DNA of 64,000 bases, taken from contig NW_020825298.1 of assembly GCF_003286085.1 (NCBI RefSeq), forward strand, positions 10,540,001-10,604,000, written 5' to 3'. The notes beneath the pieces are model-generated. The model was not told the DNA's origin, did no database searches, and saw nothing but the letters and a program-made list of their open reading frames with translations. Of the stretch, positions 1 to 13,495 are shown one piece after another. Position numbers and translations under genes: made by a program. The number at the start of each line of letters is the position of its first letter. Positions within the stretch are counted from its first letter, which is position 1. This DNA is from Drosophila persimilis (taxonomy: Eukaryota > Arthropoda > Insecta > Diptera > Drosophilidae).

Positions 1-1749
1 GGAACCAAAGACACCCATCCCCAAAGGAGGACAGCCACAGAAGCCTTGAATGCCGATTCAAGTGTATCCAAGGCTTCGTCTTGGCGTTTTTCTCCGGCAA
101 GAGGATGCTATATGGATGTTCTGTAGACCGCAAACAAACGACGGCGACTTATTCATTGCGCTTGCCATTAAGGTGGCTCACGCTGCCATTTGCCCATTGC
201 CATTGCCTTTGGCTGTGCCTTTGCCTTTGGCGGTGTGATATATAACACGCTCATAATTGGTCATAAATCTGACAAATGTAATTTGTCATCACTCAAGCAG
301 CCAGCGAGCGTCGGGACAGGACCACACCCCCTAGAGCCCCTAGAACCGAGCTGGATTCCTTCCAGACAGCTCTTCCCCATTGGGCTGCGGACCTGGTCAT
401 GCTATGCCGAGTGCCAAAATGAAAAAGGTGCTTGACACAAAATGTCAGCTGGATATTTTTTATTACACAATCACAACACGCACACACACACACACACAGG
501 TATACACGCACTCACTCACACACACACACACACGTGCCTGACACCTTGGCCGCCCGAAAGTATGCTCGGCTTTTGTTTTTGCCCCCGACACTCGTACAAA
601 AAGTATTTTTCGGTTGAGGTGTTCCAGGGCTTCGCATCCTCAAGCACTTCACACATAAGCCACAAAGTAGTTACTTTTTATGCCCTCCTCTCACTCACCC
701 GGCTACCCCTACCCCCCCTCACCAAGGGTCGGACCTCGTCTCGGATTTCCAGCCAGAGCTCTCCACCCCGTCCCCCGTCCAGGGTTTGTTCGAGCTCGTA
801 AATATTTTATAAGTTTTCTTCAGTCCGGTTCCGTTCTGTTTGTCTGCAGGAACTAATTTTTGCTTCTATAGATGACATACGACTTATTTGGTGCGGGTCC
901 CCAACATCTACATTTCATTATAAATGACTTTCAAAATGGCCTAAACGTTGTAAATGGAGTAAGTGCGTGTTTCTGGCCTGAAATCTAGCTCTTGAGTGGC
1001 CGGGACTGGACGGGAGTGGGAGATCAAAGGCCTCTACTGCTTCAGTATTAAGTTTTAATGGTGGCTTGCTCTGCCTCCCTCCCTCCCTCTCTCTGGTCGG
1101 CAATCAATAGACCATGAAAATTTATGACGATTAAGTTGGTCTAAAGGAAAGCAAGTTGTCCATGAATATGACTTAATGGGCCACTTTGATTCTCAAACAA
1201 AATTATGGCATAAATATAGATAAATAAGATACATATTTTCGGCAAAATCTGTGCTCAAGATTTATACGAAGAACATTTTTATATAATTATTAGAGTTCTA
1301 AAGAGTCGAAAGCCAATTAGTTTTTTGATTTGGAAGCTTTATATTATGTACATTGGAGACGTGTGGTGGTTGAGTTATTGGAAGTCGGAATATCCACTAT
1401 ATATAGCACATATTCAGGTGGTATTTGGTGGGAAGTCACAGCCACAGAGAGTAACAGAGTCTGAAGAGTCACAGAAAGTATGCGTCTGCAAGATGAACAG
1501 AGCAAATAGAGAGAGGGGGAGAGAGGGTGAGCCTCCCCTAAGCGATCAAAGCGATCTCTCGAGCAAAACTGAAATGTCTGACCGCCACATAAATTCTTGA
1601 TAAATCGCAATCCTTCGAGTGTGTCTTTGACCCCAGTTTGCCCCCTTCCTTTGCAGAAGATTGTCCCACAAGCGGATAGCACTAATAAGGAACTGCCTGA
1701 AGCCCCCATGCCATAATCCCCAGATAAGCTGCAACATTAATAACTTATT
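1..1749. other. Intergenic, no gene recognised
   Basis: I see no coding region with exon-like structure here. Positions 476-534 carry an interrupted CA dinucleotide repeat, and short open frames across it are products of the repeat. The rest is AT-rich spacer lying 3' of the minus-strand exchanger gene. Confidence 0.6.
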
Positions 1750-3581
1750 TCAGATTTTATATAACGTTGCAAAGGAATGCACCCAATTATAGTACGTCAT
1801 CCACTGAAATATCAAGTAAATACCAGTCACAGCCAGCAAATAGAAGAACAGCGACATCCGAAACTCATAACCGCTCATGGATACATGCAACAGACTAAAG
1901 CCAAATATGATGAAGAGAAAGTGAATGCAGGTCTCTGTGGGACCTGTGACAATGATCTAAAGTACAAAATGGTTAGATGCGGGAAAAATCAGCGAACAAG
2001 TAACTCACGTGGGAGATGCTATTATAGCAGCCGTGCCAGAGGAGCAGGGGGTAAGCCAAGAACACCCCATAAGTGGCCATGCTCATGACCACTCCGAAGG
2101 CAGCGTCGAACGACTTCCTTTGGACCAGATGCCACACGATGACTACCTCGCAAAACATCTCGCCCGAGCCGAAGCACGTCAGGGCCACCAGATCGGGCAT
2201 CGCATCGAACCGAAAGCTGACATACTGCCAGGTGAGATTCTCCACCTCTTGGATCAAGTATCTCATGGCCACCGAGCTGATGATCAGTCCGAGTAGGGCA
2301 TAGGGCCAGACATAGTCCGGCCGCCTCAGGGAGTGGGTCGAGATGAAGACCAGAGCAGAGATCTCCCAACAGGTGGACACTAATATGAGCCAGGCCACTG
2401 GCCCAATGCCCACTGGAATGTACAGGAAGGGAAAGACCACAAGACTGAAGCAGTTCACATACTTGTTCCAGCCGTTCAAGGGGCGATCTGCTGCTAGAAC
2501 AGGAATCATATGAGCAGCCAGAAAGTAAACGGGTACCTAAGGGTGCTCAGGAGAGCATATAGTCGAATGGGACACATAAAGATCCAATCAAACCCACCAG
2601 TACAATCCCTAGGCACCTTTGGGAACCCTTCATATTCCCATAACCATTCACAGCTCGCCACCAGAGCTTGGATCTCTTCAGATTCCTCTGCTTCGGATAT
2701 CTCCCCATGACTTCGGCATCGCTTTCCAAATTGGAGAAATCCTCCTCCGGTTCATCGTCGTTGGGCGGACTGGTCTTCCAAAAGTTATAGTGCGAGATCA
2801 CAAAAACCACAACCAGAACCATGAAGAATACAAATAGGAACATAAGCACCCGAAACTTGAGCAGATGCATGTCCTGATTGATCTTATCGTTCAGATGATA
2901 GATATCGTACTTCTTGCTGGCCACGGTAATCAGGTAGCCGAATCCCAGTAAAATAAAGACCATACATGACCAGATGGTAACCCCATCCACGCGGTGTCCG
3001 CGGACACACAAGGCCATGACGCCAACAACAAAATGTCTCAATAAATCCCCTGTCATTCGGGAAAACTGCAGAGCACTCAGATGCTCCACCTTGTCCCCAC
3101 AACTCATCCAAACACTGAGGTAGTGCGGCATAAAGAAGCATAGCCCAAAGAACAGGTAACTGAAACCGAAGTTTGTCAAAGGAAAAATATCCATGAGCGT
3201 CACAAAATTTGGCATGAAGCTAAGGGGAAACCTGTAAGAGTATTCTTTGCGAGTACAAAGCTTTTAGACTACCCACAAGTATTCGGCTAGTAAATAGCTG
3301 ATGGCAAAGTTGGCCAACACAAGGAGGAAACTGCTCAGAGCATAGACTGATACGAAAGGCAAATGATAGCTACAGAAGGCCACTTTCAGGTAGTTCATGA
3401 AGTGCACAAACAATCCACAGGTAACCGTAGTCCTCACCAGCTCACAGACCTCGCTGGCATTGTTCATGGGCTTATGCAGAGAACAGCGGGTCTAAAGAGG
3501 TCCATGTTATAGAAGAGAGCAGGGATAACTATACCATTCCTTGGGAGTACTTGCCACATTGGAATGATCCACAAAAGACAT
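1750..3581 (-). CDS. NCLX/SLC8B1-like sodium/calcium exchanger homologue, five exons, ion-site motifs diverged
   Basis: Inferred exons in transcript order: 3581-3555, 3491-3277, 3231-2598, 2536-2009 and 1956-1750, giving 537 codons (536 aa) without internal stops. The first intron would be GC-AG (GCAAGT donor); the others are GT-AG of 45-63 nt. The N-terminal Cys-rich segment CELVRTTVTCG followed by FMNYLKVAFC matches the start of the mitochondrial-type Na+/Ca2+ exchanger family (SLC8B1/SLC24A6). About ten hydrophobic segments flank an acidic central loop (DDEPEEDFSNLESD), and PLNGWNKYVNC matches the conserved WxRPLNC region after the loop. Oddly, both alpha-repeat ion-binding motifs are degraded: the family's GNGAPD reads GLCFFM (residues 110-115), and GNSxGD reads as part of CFGSGEMFC (413-421). 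I infer an intact but transport-altered or non-transporting paralogue. Family assignment is fairly firm; the first exon is the least certain. Confidence 0.75.
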
Positions 3582-4749
3582 GGTTTCTATATGGGTTTCA
3601 GGGTCTGACTTTAAATATACTTTAACCGACTTGTCTACGCCTGCTGTATCGTCTATAAGGAGGTCTTTGATATAGAAGAATCTGCATCAAGAGCTCTATA
3701 AGATCGGCTCATTATCGAATCAAATGCCTAGTAAGTAACGCAGCCTCCATTATTGTCTCTCTTCATCTCAGAGATTTCATTGCTTACACAATCTTTTTCG
3801 CACAGATATTAACGGGCACATCTGATGTATTCTAATGGCCTCTTCAAGGTGCATATGCAAATGCATTCATCGCGCCAGATGCCTTTGAAATGGGTCAACA
3901 TAAGGTTCATGAGCGATCGCCGTCGTCATCTCGTTGTTTTTTTCCTTTCGAGTACAATCGGGGCAATCCCCCAACTACCCCAACTGGCAACAGCCCCAAA
4001 GATTTCAGATTCCATGTTCTTGTCGTAATGAAACCTGATGCGACACATTTGGCAAATTGTCGCAGTAGTCGTATCAACATCGGCATCATCATCAAGCATC
4101 AGCCATCAGCATCGTTTGGGCACTTGATATTCTGGCGTTTCGTAGTCGTTTTGTACCACGACAAGAGAGAAAATCCGAGAATTTTTTGAGTTCGTCTCAA
4201 TTAGAGGCAATTGAATTATTACACGGCGACACTCATTCAATTTTCAGCGATAGGGGGAATGTATACGAGTGCGAGTCTGTCGTCGGGGCAGACGAAAACA
4301 AATTGTCTGATAGATGAAACTCATGTGCCCTGTGCTAGATGAAAGGATGATATGAATGCCCTACGACAGGTGAGGGTTTTGGGTTTTAGGTTTCAGGTTT
4401 TAGGTGTATTCCCCAGTGAACTCTCAATGATCAGATTTCTAATATCCAACAAGACATTTAGGAGGCGACTGACTCCTATCGGAGTTTCATTCACAGAATA
4501 ATTTTTATTGGAAACTAAATATTTATTGGAATCAATAAATTGTAATCTATTTTCTCTGCATTCCAATCACATACTATCCAGCATTGTGTTCCACTTGTCT
4601 GATATGCCCCTGCCCGTTTTTGTAGAGCAACGTCCCACGCATTTTGTCACTTTCCATGGATATACGCGTCGTGGCGATCCCGCAGTGCCTCCAGTTCGTC
4701 CGCGCCTATCGTCGCGTTCAGTTCAGATTGAGATTGATTCGTGATCGTT
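3582..4749. promoter_or_regulatory. Divergent intergenic region between two genes
   Basis: This spacer separates the minus-strand exchanger from the plus-strand secreted-protein gene and must carry both promoters. An initiator-like TTCAGTT lies near 4709-4715, about 35 nt before the downstream ATG, in a context consistent with a short 5' leader. A GGTTTTAGG-type short repeat occurs at about 4374-4405. No further gene is seen. Confidence 0.4.
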
Positions 4750-5847
4750 ATGAGATCCTGTTGCTCAGTGCTCTGTCTGCTCCTCGTCACCGTCGCCGTG
4801 CTGCATCCCAGCGAAGCGCGCGGCGGACGTGGTCGAGGCGGCGGCTCATTCGGGGGTCTCTTTGGGGGCTGGCGAAAGTACAAGAAGCCCTCGTCGTCGG
4901 GTGGTGGTCGCCGTGTGGTGAGCGGATCGCCAGTGCACACGGCTATGACGGTGCCAAAGCCTCCTCCACCGCCACCGGCCCCACCGAAGGCCATGATGCC
5001 GCCGAAGCAGCAGATACCCAGCTATCCCCGCCAGCAGATGCCAGCGGGTTATAACTACCCCACACATCCGGGCCAGGGAACATACTACTCCAATGCACAG
5101 TCCTTGCCGGCGGGAGCCGTGTACTATGCCCAACCACCCATGTCCATGAGCCGAGGATCGGGTAAGTCAATGGGAAGGAAGGAATACCTCCCCGATTGAT
5201 ACCAATGTCCATCTCTATCAGGAACTGGCGACTTCCTTACCGGAATGCTGGCCGGACACATGATGAACAACATGCTCTTTGGACACCGTCATCATGTCTA
5301 TCACAGAAATCGCGAAGGAGAGGATCAAACAGCGCAAACAGCGCAGGGCAATGGTCGCCAGATCATAATCATCAACAATGGTCAGCCGGAGGGAGCTGCT
5401 CTCAATGAGACCACCATTTCAGAGGAAGCTGGTGCTGCTGTGGCTCCAGAGAACCCCCTCACCGAGGAGGAAGAGAGCTCCAGTGCCGCCTCCAGCGAGG
5501 AGTCTGCAGATGTCGAGGGCCCTGCTCTGCCCCCACCAGGAACCATCGTTTGCTTCCCCATTACGCTCAACGAAACCGATCCCGAGCAGCCCGACCTGAT
5601 GCGAGAAGTGGAGCGAGTGGTCTGCTTTCCAGCCCCTTCTAATCCAGAGGCGGGAGACCTCCTGGACGGCCCCGAACAGGGCAGTACCACAACCACCGAT
5701 CCGCCTGTTGTTGCGGGGGAAATTGGAGCTGATGCTGGTGGCGCCTCTGAGGGAAATACTGAGGGAAACGAGGCGAGTGAGCCTGTGGAGGTGGCCAGCT
5801 ATGTGGCTGGCAGAGCTGCCAGTGTCAATGTAGACGCTTTAATGTAG
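4750..5847 (+). CDS. Secreted Gly/Pro-rich protein with PAG repeat and Cys pair (paralogue 1)
   Basis: Two exons, 4750-5161 and 5222-5847, are joined in phase 1 (GG/gtaagt ... tcag/GA), giving 345 aa. I chose the ATG at 4750 because it directly begins a signal peptide (MRSCCSVLCLLLVTVAVLHP). Then come a Gly/Arg-rich stretch, a Lys/Pro-rich stretch and a Tyr/Pro segment with PAGYNYP and PAGAVYYAQ motifs. Exon 2 begins with GTGDFLTGMLAG, then QIIIINNG near residue 186, an acidic Ser/Glu-rich region, and two cysteines 24 residues apart within VCFP...VCFPAP. The same order of elements, the same intron position and phase, and the same Cys spacing occur in the gene at 10301-12392, so the two are tandem paralogues. 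No hydrophobic C-terminal tail is present here, unlike the paralogue. AATAAA occurs at 5880. The family function is unknown to me; an extracellular or cuticle/eggshell-like structural role is possible but unproven. Confidence 0.8.
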
Positions 5848-7460
5848 TGTCCTTAAGTTGTTGTTTAAGTTTTATTTGGAATAAATATTATTTAGTTGTA
5901 AAGTTGCCATTTTCCCCACCAAAAGAGAGACAATTTTAGACCCAATACATACCCTTGAATGTCTCCGCTTGCCTCCGTTTTCGGTACTAATCTGACAGCT
6001 TTCCTGTGTAATAGATAGATATATTCTGTATGTACCCCTTGCCACTCTCATGGCAAATGTAATGGCATTAATACTTATAGCTACGTGTAACTATTCGGTG
6101 TTCAAGGCATTTTTTCTCTGGGTGTAGAATCCACCACCCACCCCATTCACCTTTCAATACCAAGAACATTAACAAAGAATACGCAGAATTCCGATGGGTT
6201 TCTGTTGAACCCTGGTTCATCCAATTTCCCACCTTTAATGCCCTAAAGCCAAAACTAATTCCATTAAAAAAAGGCTTAGAGGTCGGTAAGGGGATCGGCA
6301 TCCTGTAATACTTTTGCCGTCATAAGCACGCAACCACAGGCGAGAGGGGAGCACGGAGCACGTACCCGTACCCACGTCAAGGCCCCTTTGAGCTCCATCA
6401 CAATTCTGACAGTTGTGGATGGACATGGTGGTGCCGGGGAGCCCCACACGAGCACCACTGACCCAAACAACAACAATATGCAACGCCTCAGCGCACAAGC
6501 ACAACAAAAATCATAGCTAAGGCCAAGGTATGTTTAAGAGAAGGTAGAGCAGTGCCAACCAGCCAGGCAGGCCTTAGATTCCTGGCACACACCTGGCTAC
6601 CTGGAGAGCGATACTGCCTTACCTTCACCTGAATGTACCCTGCCGACGGTGGCGTTGGCGCGCTGTTGTAAACTTTGACGCCGACGTTGACGCTGAAAAC
6701 AGACGGTGATGGGATGGATGGGGTGCGACGCGATGTTCGTTCAAGTCCAAGCAGTGACACGAGCTCCAAAACACCTACACAAAAGCTTTTGTGTGGCAGG
6801 GTGTGCATGTGTGGATGTGTGCGATGATCCAACAACAGCAATGAAGCTCACTTGGCGCTCATTAAATCCACCAACACCCACAACACCACCAACAGCTCCA
6901 ACAGCAGAAACATCAGCCACAGAGCGGAGCCCCGACGTCAGGCGATGAAGCAAATGAAAACAACAAGCGTGGAATGAGAGAATGATGAGAGACATTGAGA
7001 AGCTTCGGCCAGATGCGTTCCACGATATCATTCACACCATGATAGGCCCCGGCCTGTGGCGCTGACAGAGCAGAGGGATGCCATTTCGAGTTAGAGACAA
7101 CCTATTTATTTGCTCAGCCTATCTCGTATCTCGAGCTTATCAATGATGCAGCGATCCCATGTGAATGAGATTATGGAGTGTATAAAACAGAAGCAGCAGT
7201 GATAGAGATACGACAAATCCCCAGCCAGAGCGATGCGCGTCCCCTCCAAAAGTAAGCAGCGAAAAAAAACTGAAATTAAATAAAAACATAAAGCACACAC
7301 AAAAAAGAGGGAGCGGAGTGGGAGAGACCAGAGAGATGACAAATACTAGTATAGCGGCGACAAAAGCCCCAACAAGTTGGGGCCACGCTCTCGCGGTCAG
7401 CGCTCCGCTCTGCTCTGCTCCGCTCCGGAGCAAAAACGCGTACAATTTTTCAACCGCATT
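5848..7460. other. Intergenic spacer between the paralogues
   Basis: This stretch holds the 3' UTR and poly(A) signal of the upstream gene, then non-coding sequence. A GTATAAAA TATA-like box at about 7180-7187 could belong to a promoter. No exon is supported. Confidence 0.4.
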
Positions 7461-7561
7461 TCAGTTGTTCGAGAAACTTTGCGCGGAACAAAAGCACAAA
7501 TCGCACGCGGCCGAAAGCGACCAACAAATAAAAAGCACAACGAAATAAACCACCAAACAAA
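7461..7561 (+). promoter_or_regulatory. Candidate initiator and 5' UTR exon of the second secreted-protein gene
   Basis: TTTCAGTTG matches the insect initiator (TCAGTY) at about 7459-7466. It is followed by an A-rich leader-like sequence ending in a GTAAAT donor at 7562. The start codon of the downstream gene sits 1 nt after a good acceptor (CTCTTGCAG, ending 10299), so a 5' leader exon must lie upstream. This is the best candidate I see; it would imply a 2.7-kb first intron. Confidence 0.4.
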
Positions 7562-10299
7562 GTAAATATTTAACAAATAGTCGTACACAGGGTGTTATCA
7601 TATACGAACCTAATCCCAAACAGTGCTGTGGGTAACTCCAACTCCAGTGTAAACTTCCTGTTCTGTTCCAAATGAAACACCCATGCAACACATGCAAATA
7701 CTTTTGCTTCAAACAATTGTGCTAAATTTATGTTTATTGGCTATAAAGTGGAAACACCAATTGCATTAATTAAGCCACTAGTATTGTGGCGGTGTTTTGT
7801 TTATATTTGCACGAATTCAAGGTCGAGTTTTGGTCTTGACAAAAGGAAAACAATACAGGAATACAGACATATCCCAAAAGACAGTTCAAAGTGGATCAGC
7901 GATATTTTTCAAATATTTTTCAAATGAAGATATCAGCAGATGCTGTGTGCTCTGAAGTTTATACTATATCGATGCCATCTGTGCGACTTTTAAAAATTTG
8001 AACAAAGAAAATCCAGAATCTATTTTTATATTGAACTAAAATTAGGAAATTCCCTTGTTTCAATGACGTTCTCGAACGTGTGCATCAGTCCATGGAAGAG
8101 CTTGGAGAAGGGAGGAATAAATTACAGAAATTAGCTTTATTTTATGAATATTAATCGAAGTGGGGGTAATTGGGTAAACATTATGCATACTACCATTCCA
8201 AGGGAATTCTTGCAAATACTCTATGCGATACGGGGTCAAATCTGTGTCCGTTTAAGGGCCAAAGTCCTGGGAATGTGATCACTCTACCATATTACATCAT
8301 TTCAAAATAGTTTCGCCTATTGAAACAGCTGCCCCTACACACTCTTCACACACTTTCTGATGAACTAAATATTATGTTTCGCCTAAAAATTCGCATAATT
8401 ATTCAACAGCAGCTGAATAAATAGAGAAAGAAAAGCAATTCAACCGTATATGGTTTTCGAGAGTATACCACTCAAACGTCGTTGCTGGTAACCGGCTTTG
8501 CTGTGCCGCCCAATTAAATTTATTTTTACGATATATCTTTTGCATTGTATTCATGGTCCCTGATTTGGCAGCTGTTTTCAACGTTTATATAACTCTTAAG
8601 CAATGAACAAACTCCCTCAATCAATGAATCACATTATAAAGTACTTGGAAATGCGTATTTTTCTGGGATTTCAGAGCCAATCTACAATCGCTTTGACGTT
8701 TAACCTCAGCGGCGATAAGCTGACAATTTCTAGACCGAATCTCGCATTTACGTGTTTTGTCATGCCCTAATGGGCAGCAGCCTTTACATGTTTGCAATTC
8801 TCAGCATTCGCACTGAACGATTTCCCGATTGACGTCACAGCTGCGCATGCGCTGCATTCGATGACTCATGGAGACTCATGGCAAACCAGTTTTACTCTGT
8901 ACTAGTCGTACTTTCCGGATTGCAGCAAGTGTATCTCATCTTGTTTTGCATACTTGCCTATTTGCATAGAGCTCTTCGATCGTTTGTTTCGTTTTTTTAG
9001 GTCAGTGTTCAGCGTTTAAATACGATTTGTGTATACCAGACCAAATAAGTAGCAGTTCTTTTTGCTTTACAATATACAGCAGATGCGTTCCATTAAATGG
9101 TAGACAAATGTTGTCTTTAGAACTGTCTTTGCTGATGATTCTGAATCAGATCTATTGCTTTTTGAAGTCTCTTTCAGGGTACAATTGTGGCTTATTGGAA
9201 GAGACCCTTAGCCTCAGTATGAGGTACCTGAAAGTTTCTTAAATTCATTTTGAAAAGGTCAAAGGAGTTTTCCTTAACAAATTACAAATCTATCCATTTA
9301 CTTTTCAGCTTCTGTGGTTGTGGTCTATTACATCTGCGTGTCAAATATCAATTCCAGTTAATTCTATGAGTTCCATTGAATATAATATGCCAACATTTGC
9401 GGTTTTTCCATGCTTATCGGAATCAGTATGAATACACTTTTTATACGTAAATTAATTTTGTCATTAGAACACTTCACAGTAGAAGTGCTAGGTCCACCTT
9501 CCCCTACCGAACTTCCGTTTGCCTTGTAGCAAAAGAATTGACCTTTAACATTTGTGAGTGCTCTCAGACAGGGTGCGCCGGGAGCTAAGCCGAAAGCAAA
9601 AGTCAATCGAGTGTAGCCACGCGACAAGCCGACCAAAATCAGCAAGTTAATTATCATTAAGAGGGCGCCCAAGACACGCATAACGCGCCTCTGACTCGGA
9701 AGCGGGGCAAGGGGAAGTCCAGGCCTCCTCCAAGTCTGGCAATCAGGGCGTGACACTACGTCAGTGTTCGACCCTGTCCTGCCCCGATCGAAACATGGGA
9801 GGCAGCGCGAAACTTTCGGCGCAAATATGGGATATCAATTAGGGCTAAGCCATGGAGAATGGGGAAAATGGAGGCTCTAGGCTGGAGCTAGCTTCAAATT
9901 TTTCTAGTTTATTTTTAGCGCTAATTGAATCAATTGTTTTTTTACATAAACATAAACTAAATTCAGGCCTCGCGGGCAGATGATGACTGACAATGGGAAT
10001 GGGAATGGAAATGGGGTGAGACCGGGAATCAAATGAGAACGAACCAGAACAGAAGGTTAGGTTTGAGGCCGCAGCCTGAGATACTCTCCATTTCTGCGTT
10101 GAAAACATCTGGGTAAAACGATCAATTCTTCTGGAAGACATTGGACCCTCTACCATAAGTTCGATGATAATTCAGTAAAAAAACAATAAAAGAAATCCCT
10201 TAGTCTGCCTTGCATTTAGCATCATTGATGTATTGAATATATATTATAAGCACCAATTGAGATAATTGTGAGTAATTGAGTGTTGATGATCTCTTGCAG
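7562..10299. other. Non-coding stretch, probably first intron of the downstream gene
   Basis: No exon is visible. The stretch ends at the acceptor CTCTTGCAG just before the ATG of the second secreted-protein gene. It contains a compact cluster of transcription-factor-like motifs at 8830-8868. Confidence 0.4.
8830..8868. promoter_or_regulatory. Cluster of CRE, E-box, NRF1-type and AP-1-type motifs
   Basis: Within 39 bp lie the palindrome TGACGTCA (8830-8837), CAGCTG (8838-8843), the perfect palindrome GCGCATGCGC (8843-8852) and TGACTCA (8862-8868). Four textbook-perfect sites so close together suggest an enhancer or a promoter core. Which gene it serves is not known; the secreted-protein gene at 10301 is the nearest downstream. 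Confidence 0.4.
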
Positions 10300-10300
10300 C

Positions 10301-12392
10301 ATGTCGCATACGCCACTGAAGCGACTGAGTGGCAGCCTGGTTGTAGTCCTGCTGCTCCTGGCTCTAATCGCAGAGGATGTCCAGGCCAAACGCTGGTTTG
10401 GAGGCGGCGGCAGTAAGAGCCGATCATCTAGTTCCGGCAGCTACTCGCCGCGTCGCACCTCCTCCTCTACATCCACGTCGCACTCGCACGCGAGTCCCTC
10501 GTACTCGCACTCGGATATCGGTCGCCTGAGCTATGCCGGCGGCACCCAATCGCAGCCCAGTAAAGTGAGCATGGGTCAGTCGCAGAGCAGTCACAGCTCC
10601 GCACCGATTGGATGGAATGTGCCCAAGGCCCAGGGTCCGCCGCCCGCATACTCCGCCAGTAATCCGGCCGGAGGAGCCCACACCAACATCCACGAGCGTC
10701 CGCCGGCATACAATCCAGCCTACAAGCCGAATGCAGCCCCGCCAAGCTATTCGGCGGCCACCAACACCCACAGCAACAGCCCCAGCAGCAGCTACAACAC
10801 AAATTCCCGGCCAGCAGCTGGAGCAGGAGCAGCTGCCGGAGCTGGAGCAGGAGCAGCCAGTCCCCACTACACACCCGCATCGAATTATAGACCCAGAATG
10901 AACTCCACGGGCGGCGGATTTGGCAGCGGATACCACACTCCCATCTCGGCCAGCAGTGCGCACAACGTGCAGTCCAGCTATCCGCGTCAGCAGGGACAGC
11001 TGCCTCAAGGAGCCACCTACTATCCGGCAGGACAAGTGCCGGCGGGCGCCACCTTCCATCCTGCAGGACATGCGCCAGCAGGAGCATCGTATCACCCGGC
11101 TGGACAGGTTCCCCACGGAGCGACCTATTATCCAACAGGACAAGTGCCAGCGGGAGCCAGCTATCACCCGGCAGGACAGTATCCTGCAGGTGCCAGCTAT
11201 CATCCCGCAGGAGCCACGTACCACAGTCCGGGACAGATTCCCCAGGGAGCCACCTACTATCCGCAGGCACCTATGGGCGGAGGTCTGCCGCCGGGTGCCA
11301 CCTTCCTGCCAGCAGGAGGAGCCCTTCCCGCAGGTGCCACCTACTATCCTCAGGCGCCACAAAAGTCTGGATCCGGTTTTGGATTGGGTGAGCTTACAGA
11401 TTACGTTCTCAATGGAGGATTTACCCACTAAGACAACACTTTATTTCCTTACAGGCACTGGTCTTATTGCTGGCGCTCTGGGAGGAGCCATTCTGGGTCA
11501 CGCCTTGACACCCACTCAAACGAGAGTCGTGGAGCATGCCCCATCATACTCTGGTGGTGGCGGTGGAGGCGGCGGCGGCGGGGGCGAGGACAAGATCATC
11601 ATTATCAACAATGGACCCCCGGGATCCGTGACCACTAGCGAGGTGGGATCGGGCACGACGGTTATCAACGCGGGAGGCGTGCAGCAACCAGCTGGCTATC
11701 CCGCGCAGCCAATGGCTGCTGCGGCTCCTGCGGCTCCTGCACCGCAGGTACCGGGAGGCGCTCCACTAGCGCCTCTTGCTCCGATAGCTCCTTTGGCCGC
11801 ACTTCCCCAAACACCAGCAGTGCCCGGAGCAGCACCAGCTGAGACGAATGCTCCAGCACCCGCACCTGGCGCACCACCGGCAGCTCCTGCTGATCCAAAT
11901 GTACCTGCGACTCCCGCTGACCCCAATGCTCCACCAGCTGCTGGAGGAATAATCTGTGTGCCTGTGAAGGTACCCGAACCAGATCCAAATGACGCCACGA
12001 AGACCATTGAAGTAGAGAAGATCGCCTGCTATCCAGCACCTCCACCAGAAGCAGCTCCCGCTAACGGAACAGCTCCTGCTGTCGAAGGCGCTGTCCCTGC
12101 CCCGGCTTCCGTTTCCAATGTGGCAGCCGGAGTTACCCAATCGCCGGACGCCGCGCATCTTGCACCATTCCAGCCGACGACACCCTTCACTGTGCCCGAA
12201 GGATCCGTGCCATTGGCTCCGCTTACGCCGGGCGGACAGCCGGATATCATGAAGATGCCGGGCCTTACATCTGCTCGTCTTTCCGCCGAGTCGGGACTGA
12301 AGGATGCCCACAATGTGGCAGACAAGTCCTTCACCCACTTCAGTCTCATCTCGACGCTGATGACCCTCCTGGTGGCCTACTGTCTCCACTAA
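10301..12392 (+). CDS. Secreted repeat protein with Gly/Ala segment and probable GPI tail (paralogue 2)
   Basis: Two exons, 10301-11387 and 11455-12392, give 674 aa, with the same phase-1 splice position as the 4750-5847 gene. The ATG at 10301 follows a splice acceptor directly, so I prefer it to upstream in-frame codons. Order of parts: signal peptide (SLVVVLLLLALIAEDVQA), Ser/His/Tyr-rich region, then residues ~230-354 with about ten tandem 12-13 residue repeats of the form GQxPAGASYHPA. Exon 2 opens with the hydrophobic Gly/Ala segment GTGLIAGALGGAILGHAL (from ~363), a poly-Gly run, KIIIINNG (~410), a Pro/Ala-rich linker, a Cys pair 24 residues apart (~530 and ~554, ICVP...ACYPAP), and a hydrophobic C-terminus (LISTLMTLLVAYCLH) typical of a GPI-anchor signal. 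AATAAA lies at 12602. Function is unrecognised; a surface or extracellular protein is inferred. Confidence 0.8.
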
Positions 12393-13495
12393 GAGCCTCA
12401 GGAGAGTCCCCCAGGATTATGTGTCATTGGCAAACCGAAAAGCTTTCACTAATTTATTGCCAGTCTATCGGACACGAGATGTGCCTTATCATATATGTGT
12501 CTTACTCCTATCAGTCGGTTCTCTTTATATATTTTGTAAACAAATCGAATTTTTGATATATACTCGTACGCGTAGTTCTGTTAGACCTCAAGTAAACCAC
12601 CAATAAATGCATCGTCAATTGATCGAATTAAAGCCATCATCTGTTCAATGGAGACTTGTATTCTCCGTAGCAGAGCACAGAGAGCCCCGAGTGAGCAGAG
12701 GCAGCTGGGTCTAGAAGTCGGAAGTGCCAGATCGAAGTGCCATCCAAAATCATAAGACAAATACAAGTTGAATAAAAGAAACCAACAGCGGGGAGAGTAA
12801 GCCGAGGAGGAAGTGGTGAAATATGTATTTAAATTTAAGACGAAACAAAAAAATCTATTTTTAAAGCTACAAATACTGAACACCTTACTTGAGAAAGCTA
12901 TTTCTGCACAGTTAACAGCCGAAAAGCTATTATGCTAAATTAACAGAGCCAAAAAGCTATATGGTAACAGACTTTAAGCTCACAAAAGTTTACTTTTTTC
13001 CCGAAAGAGGGCGAACTTAGACCACCCTCTATTGTTCATGTAGAATTTTTATGATTTGTATATTATATTTCAGATTCGATTAAGTTAATAGGGGAAGATG
13101 TTCGGCCGTGATGCACATAAGATAGGACCTGGCCGACCCCTCGCCTAAAATGATACAAAATATATTTGAATCTATCGATAAGTAATGGGACAATGGAAAA
13201 TTATGTAAGGCAGATTTTTGGGCAAAGATTCAAAAGAGGTCAGGAATGCACGTTAGAGCAAAAGAAGTCTTGTTTTAAGCACATCAAGCACTCTAAATTT
13301 ATAGAAAACTATGTTTTTCTAACAATTTTGCTTGGAAGGGTTTTACTTCAAGCATGATTTCAGTATGCCTTACTTAATTCAATTCTTTTATAGTTACATG
13401 TTACTTGTTCATTTGTAATTTCACACTATTTTTTTTGTGCAATTTCTGCACGCATTTTTTACCACACTTTCCTTTAATCTGTTACCCTTTTGGAA
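12393..13495. other. Intergenic, 3' UTR then spacer
   Basis: The first ~200 bp are the 3' UTR of the preceding gene (poly(A) signal at 12602). The remainder is AT-rich and holds the promoter of the coiled-coil gene that starts at 13496. No additional gene is seen. Confidence 0.5.
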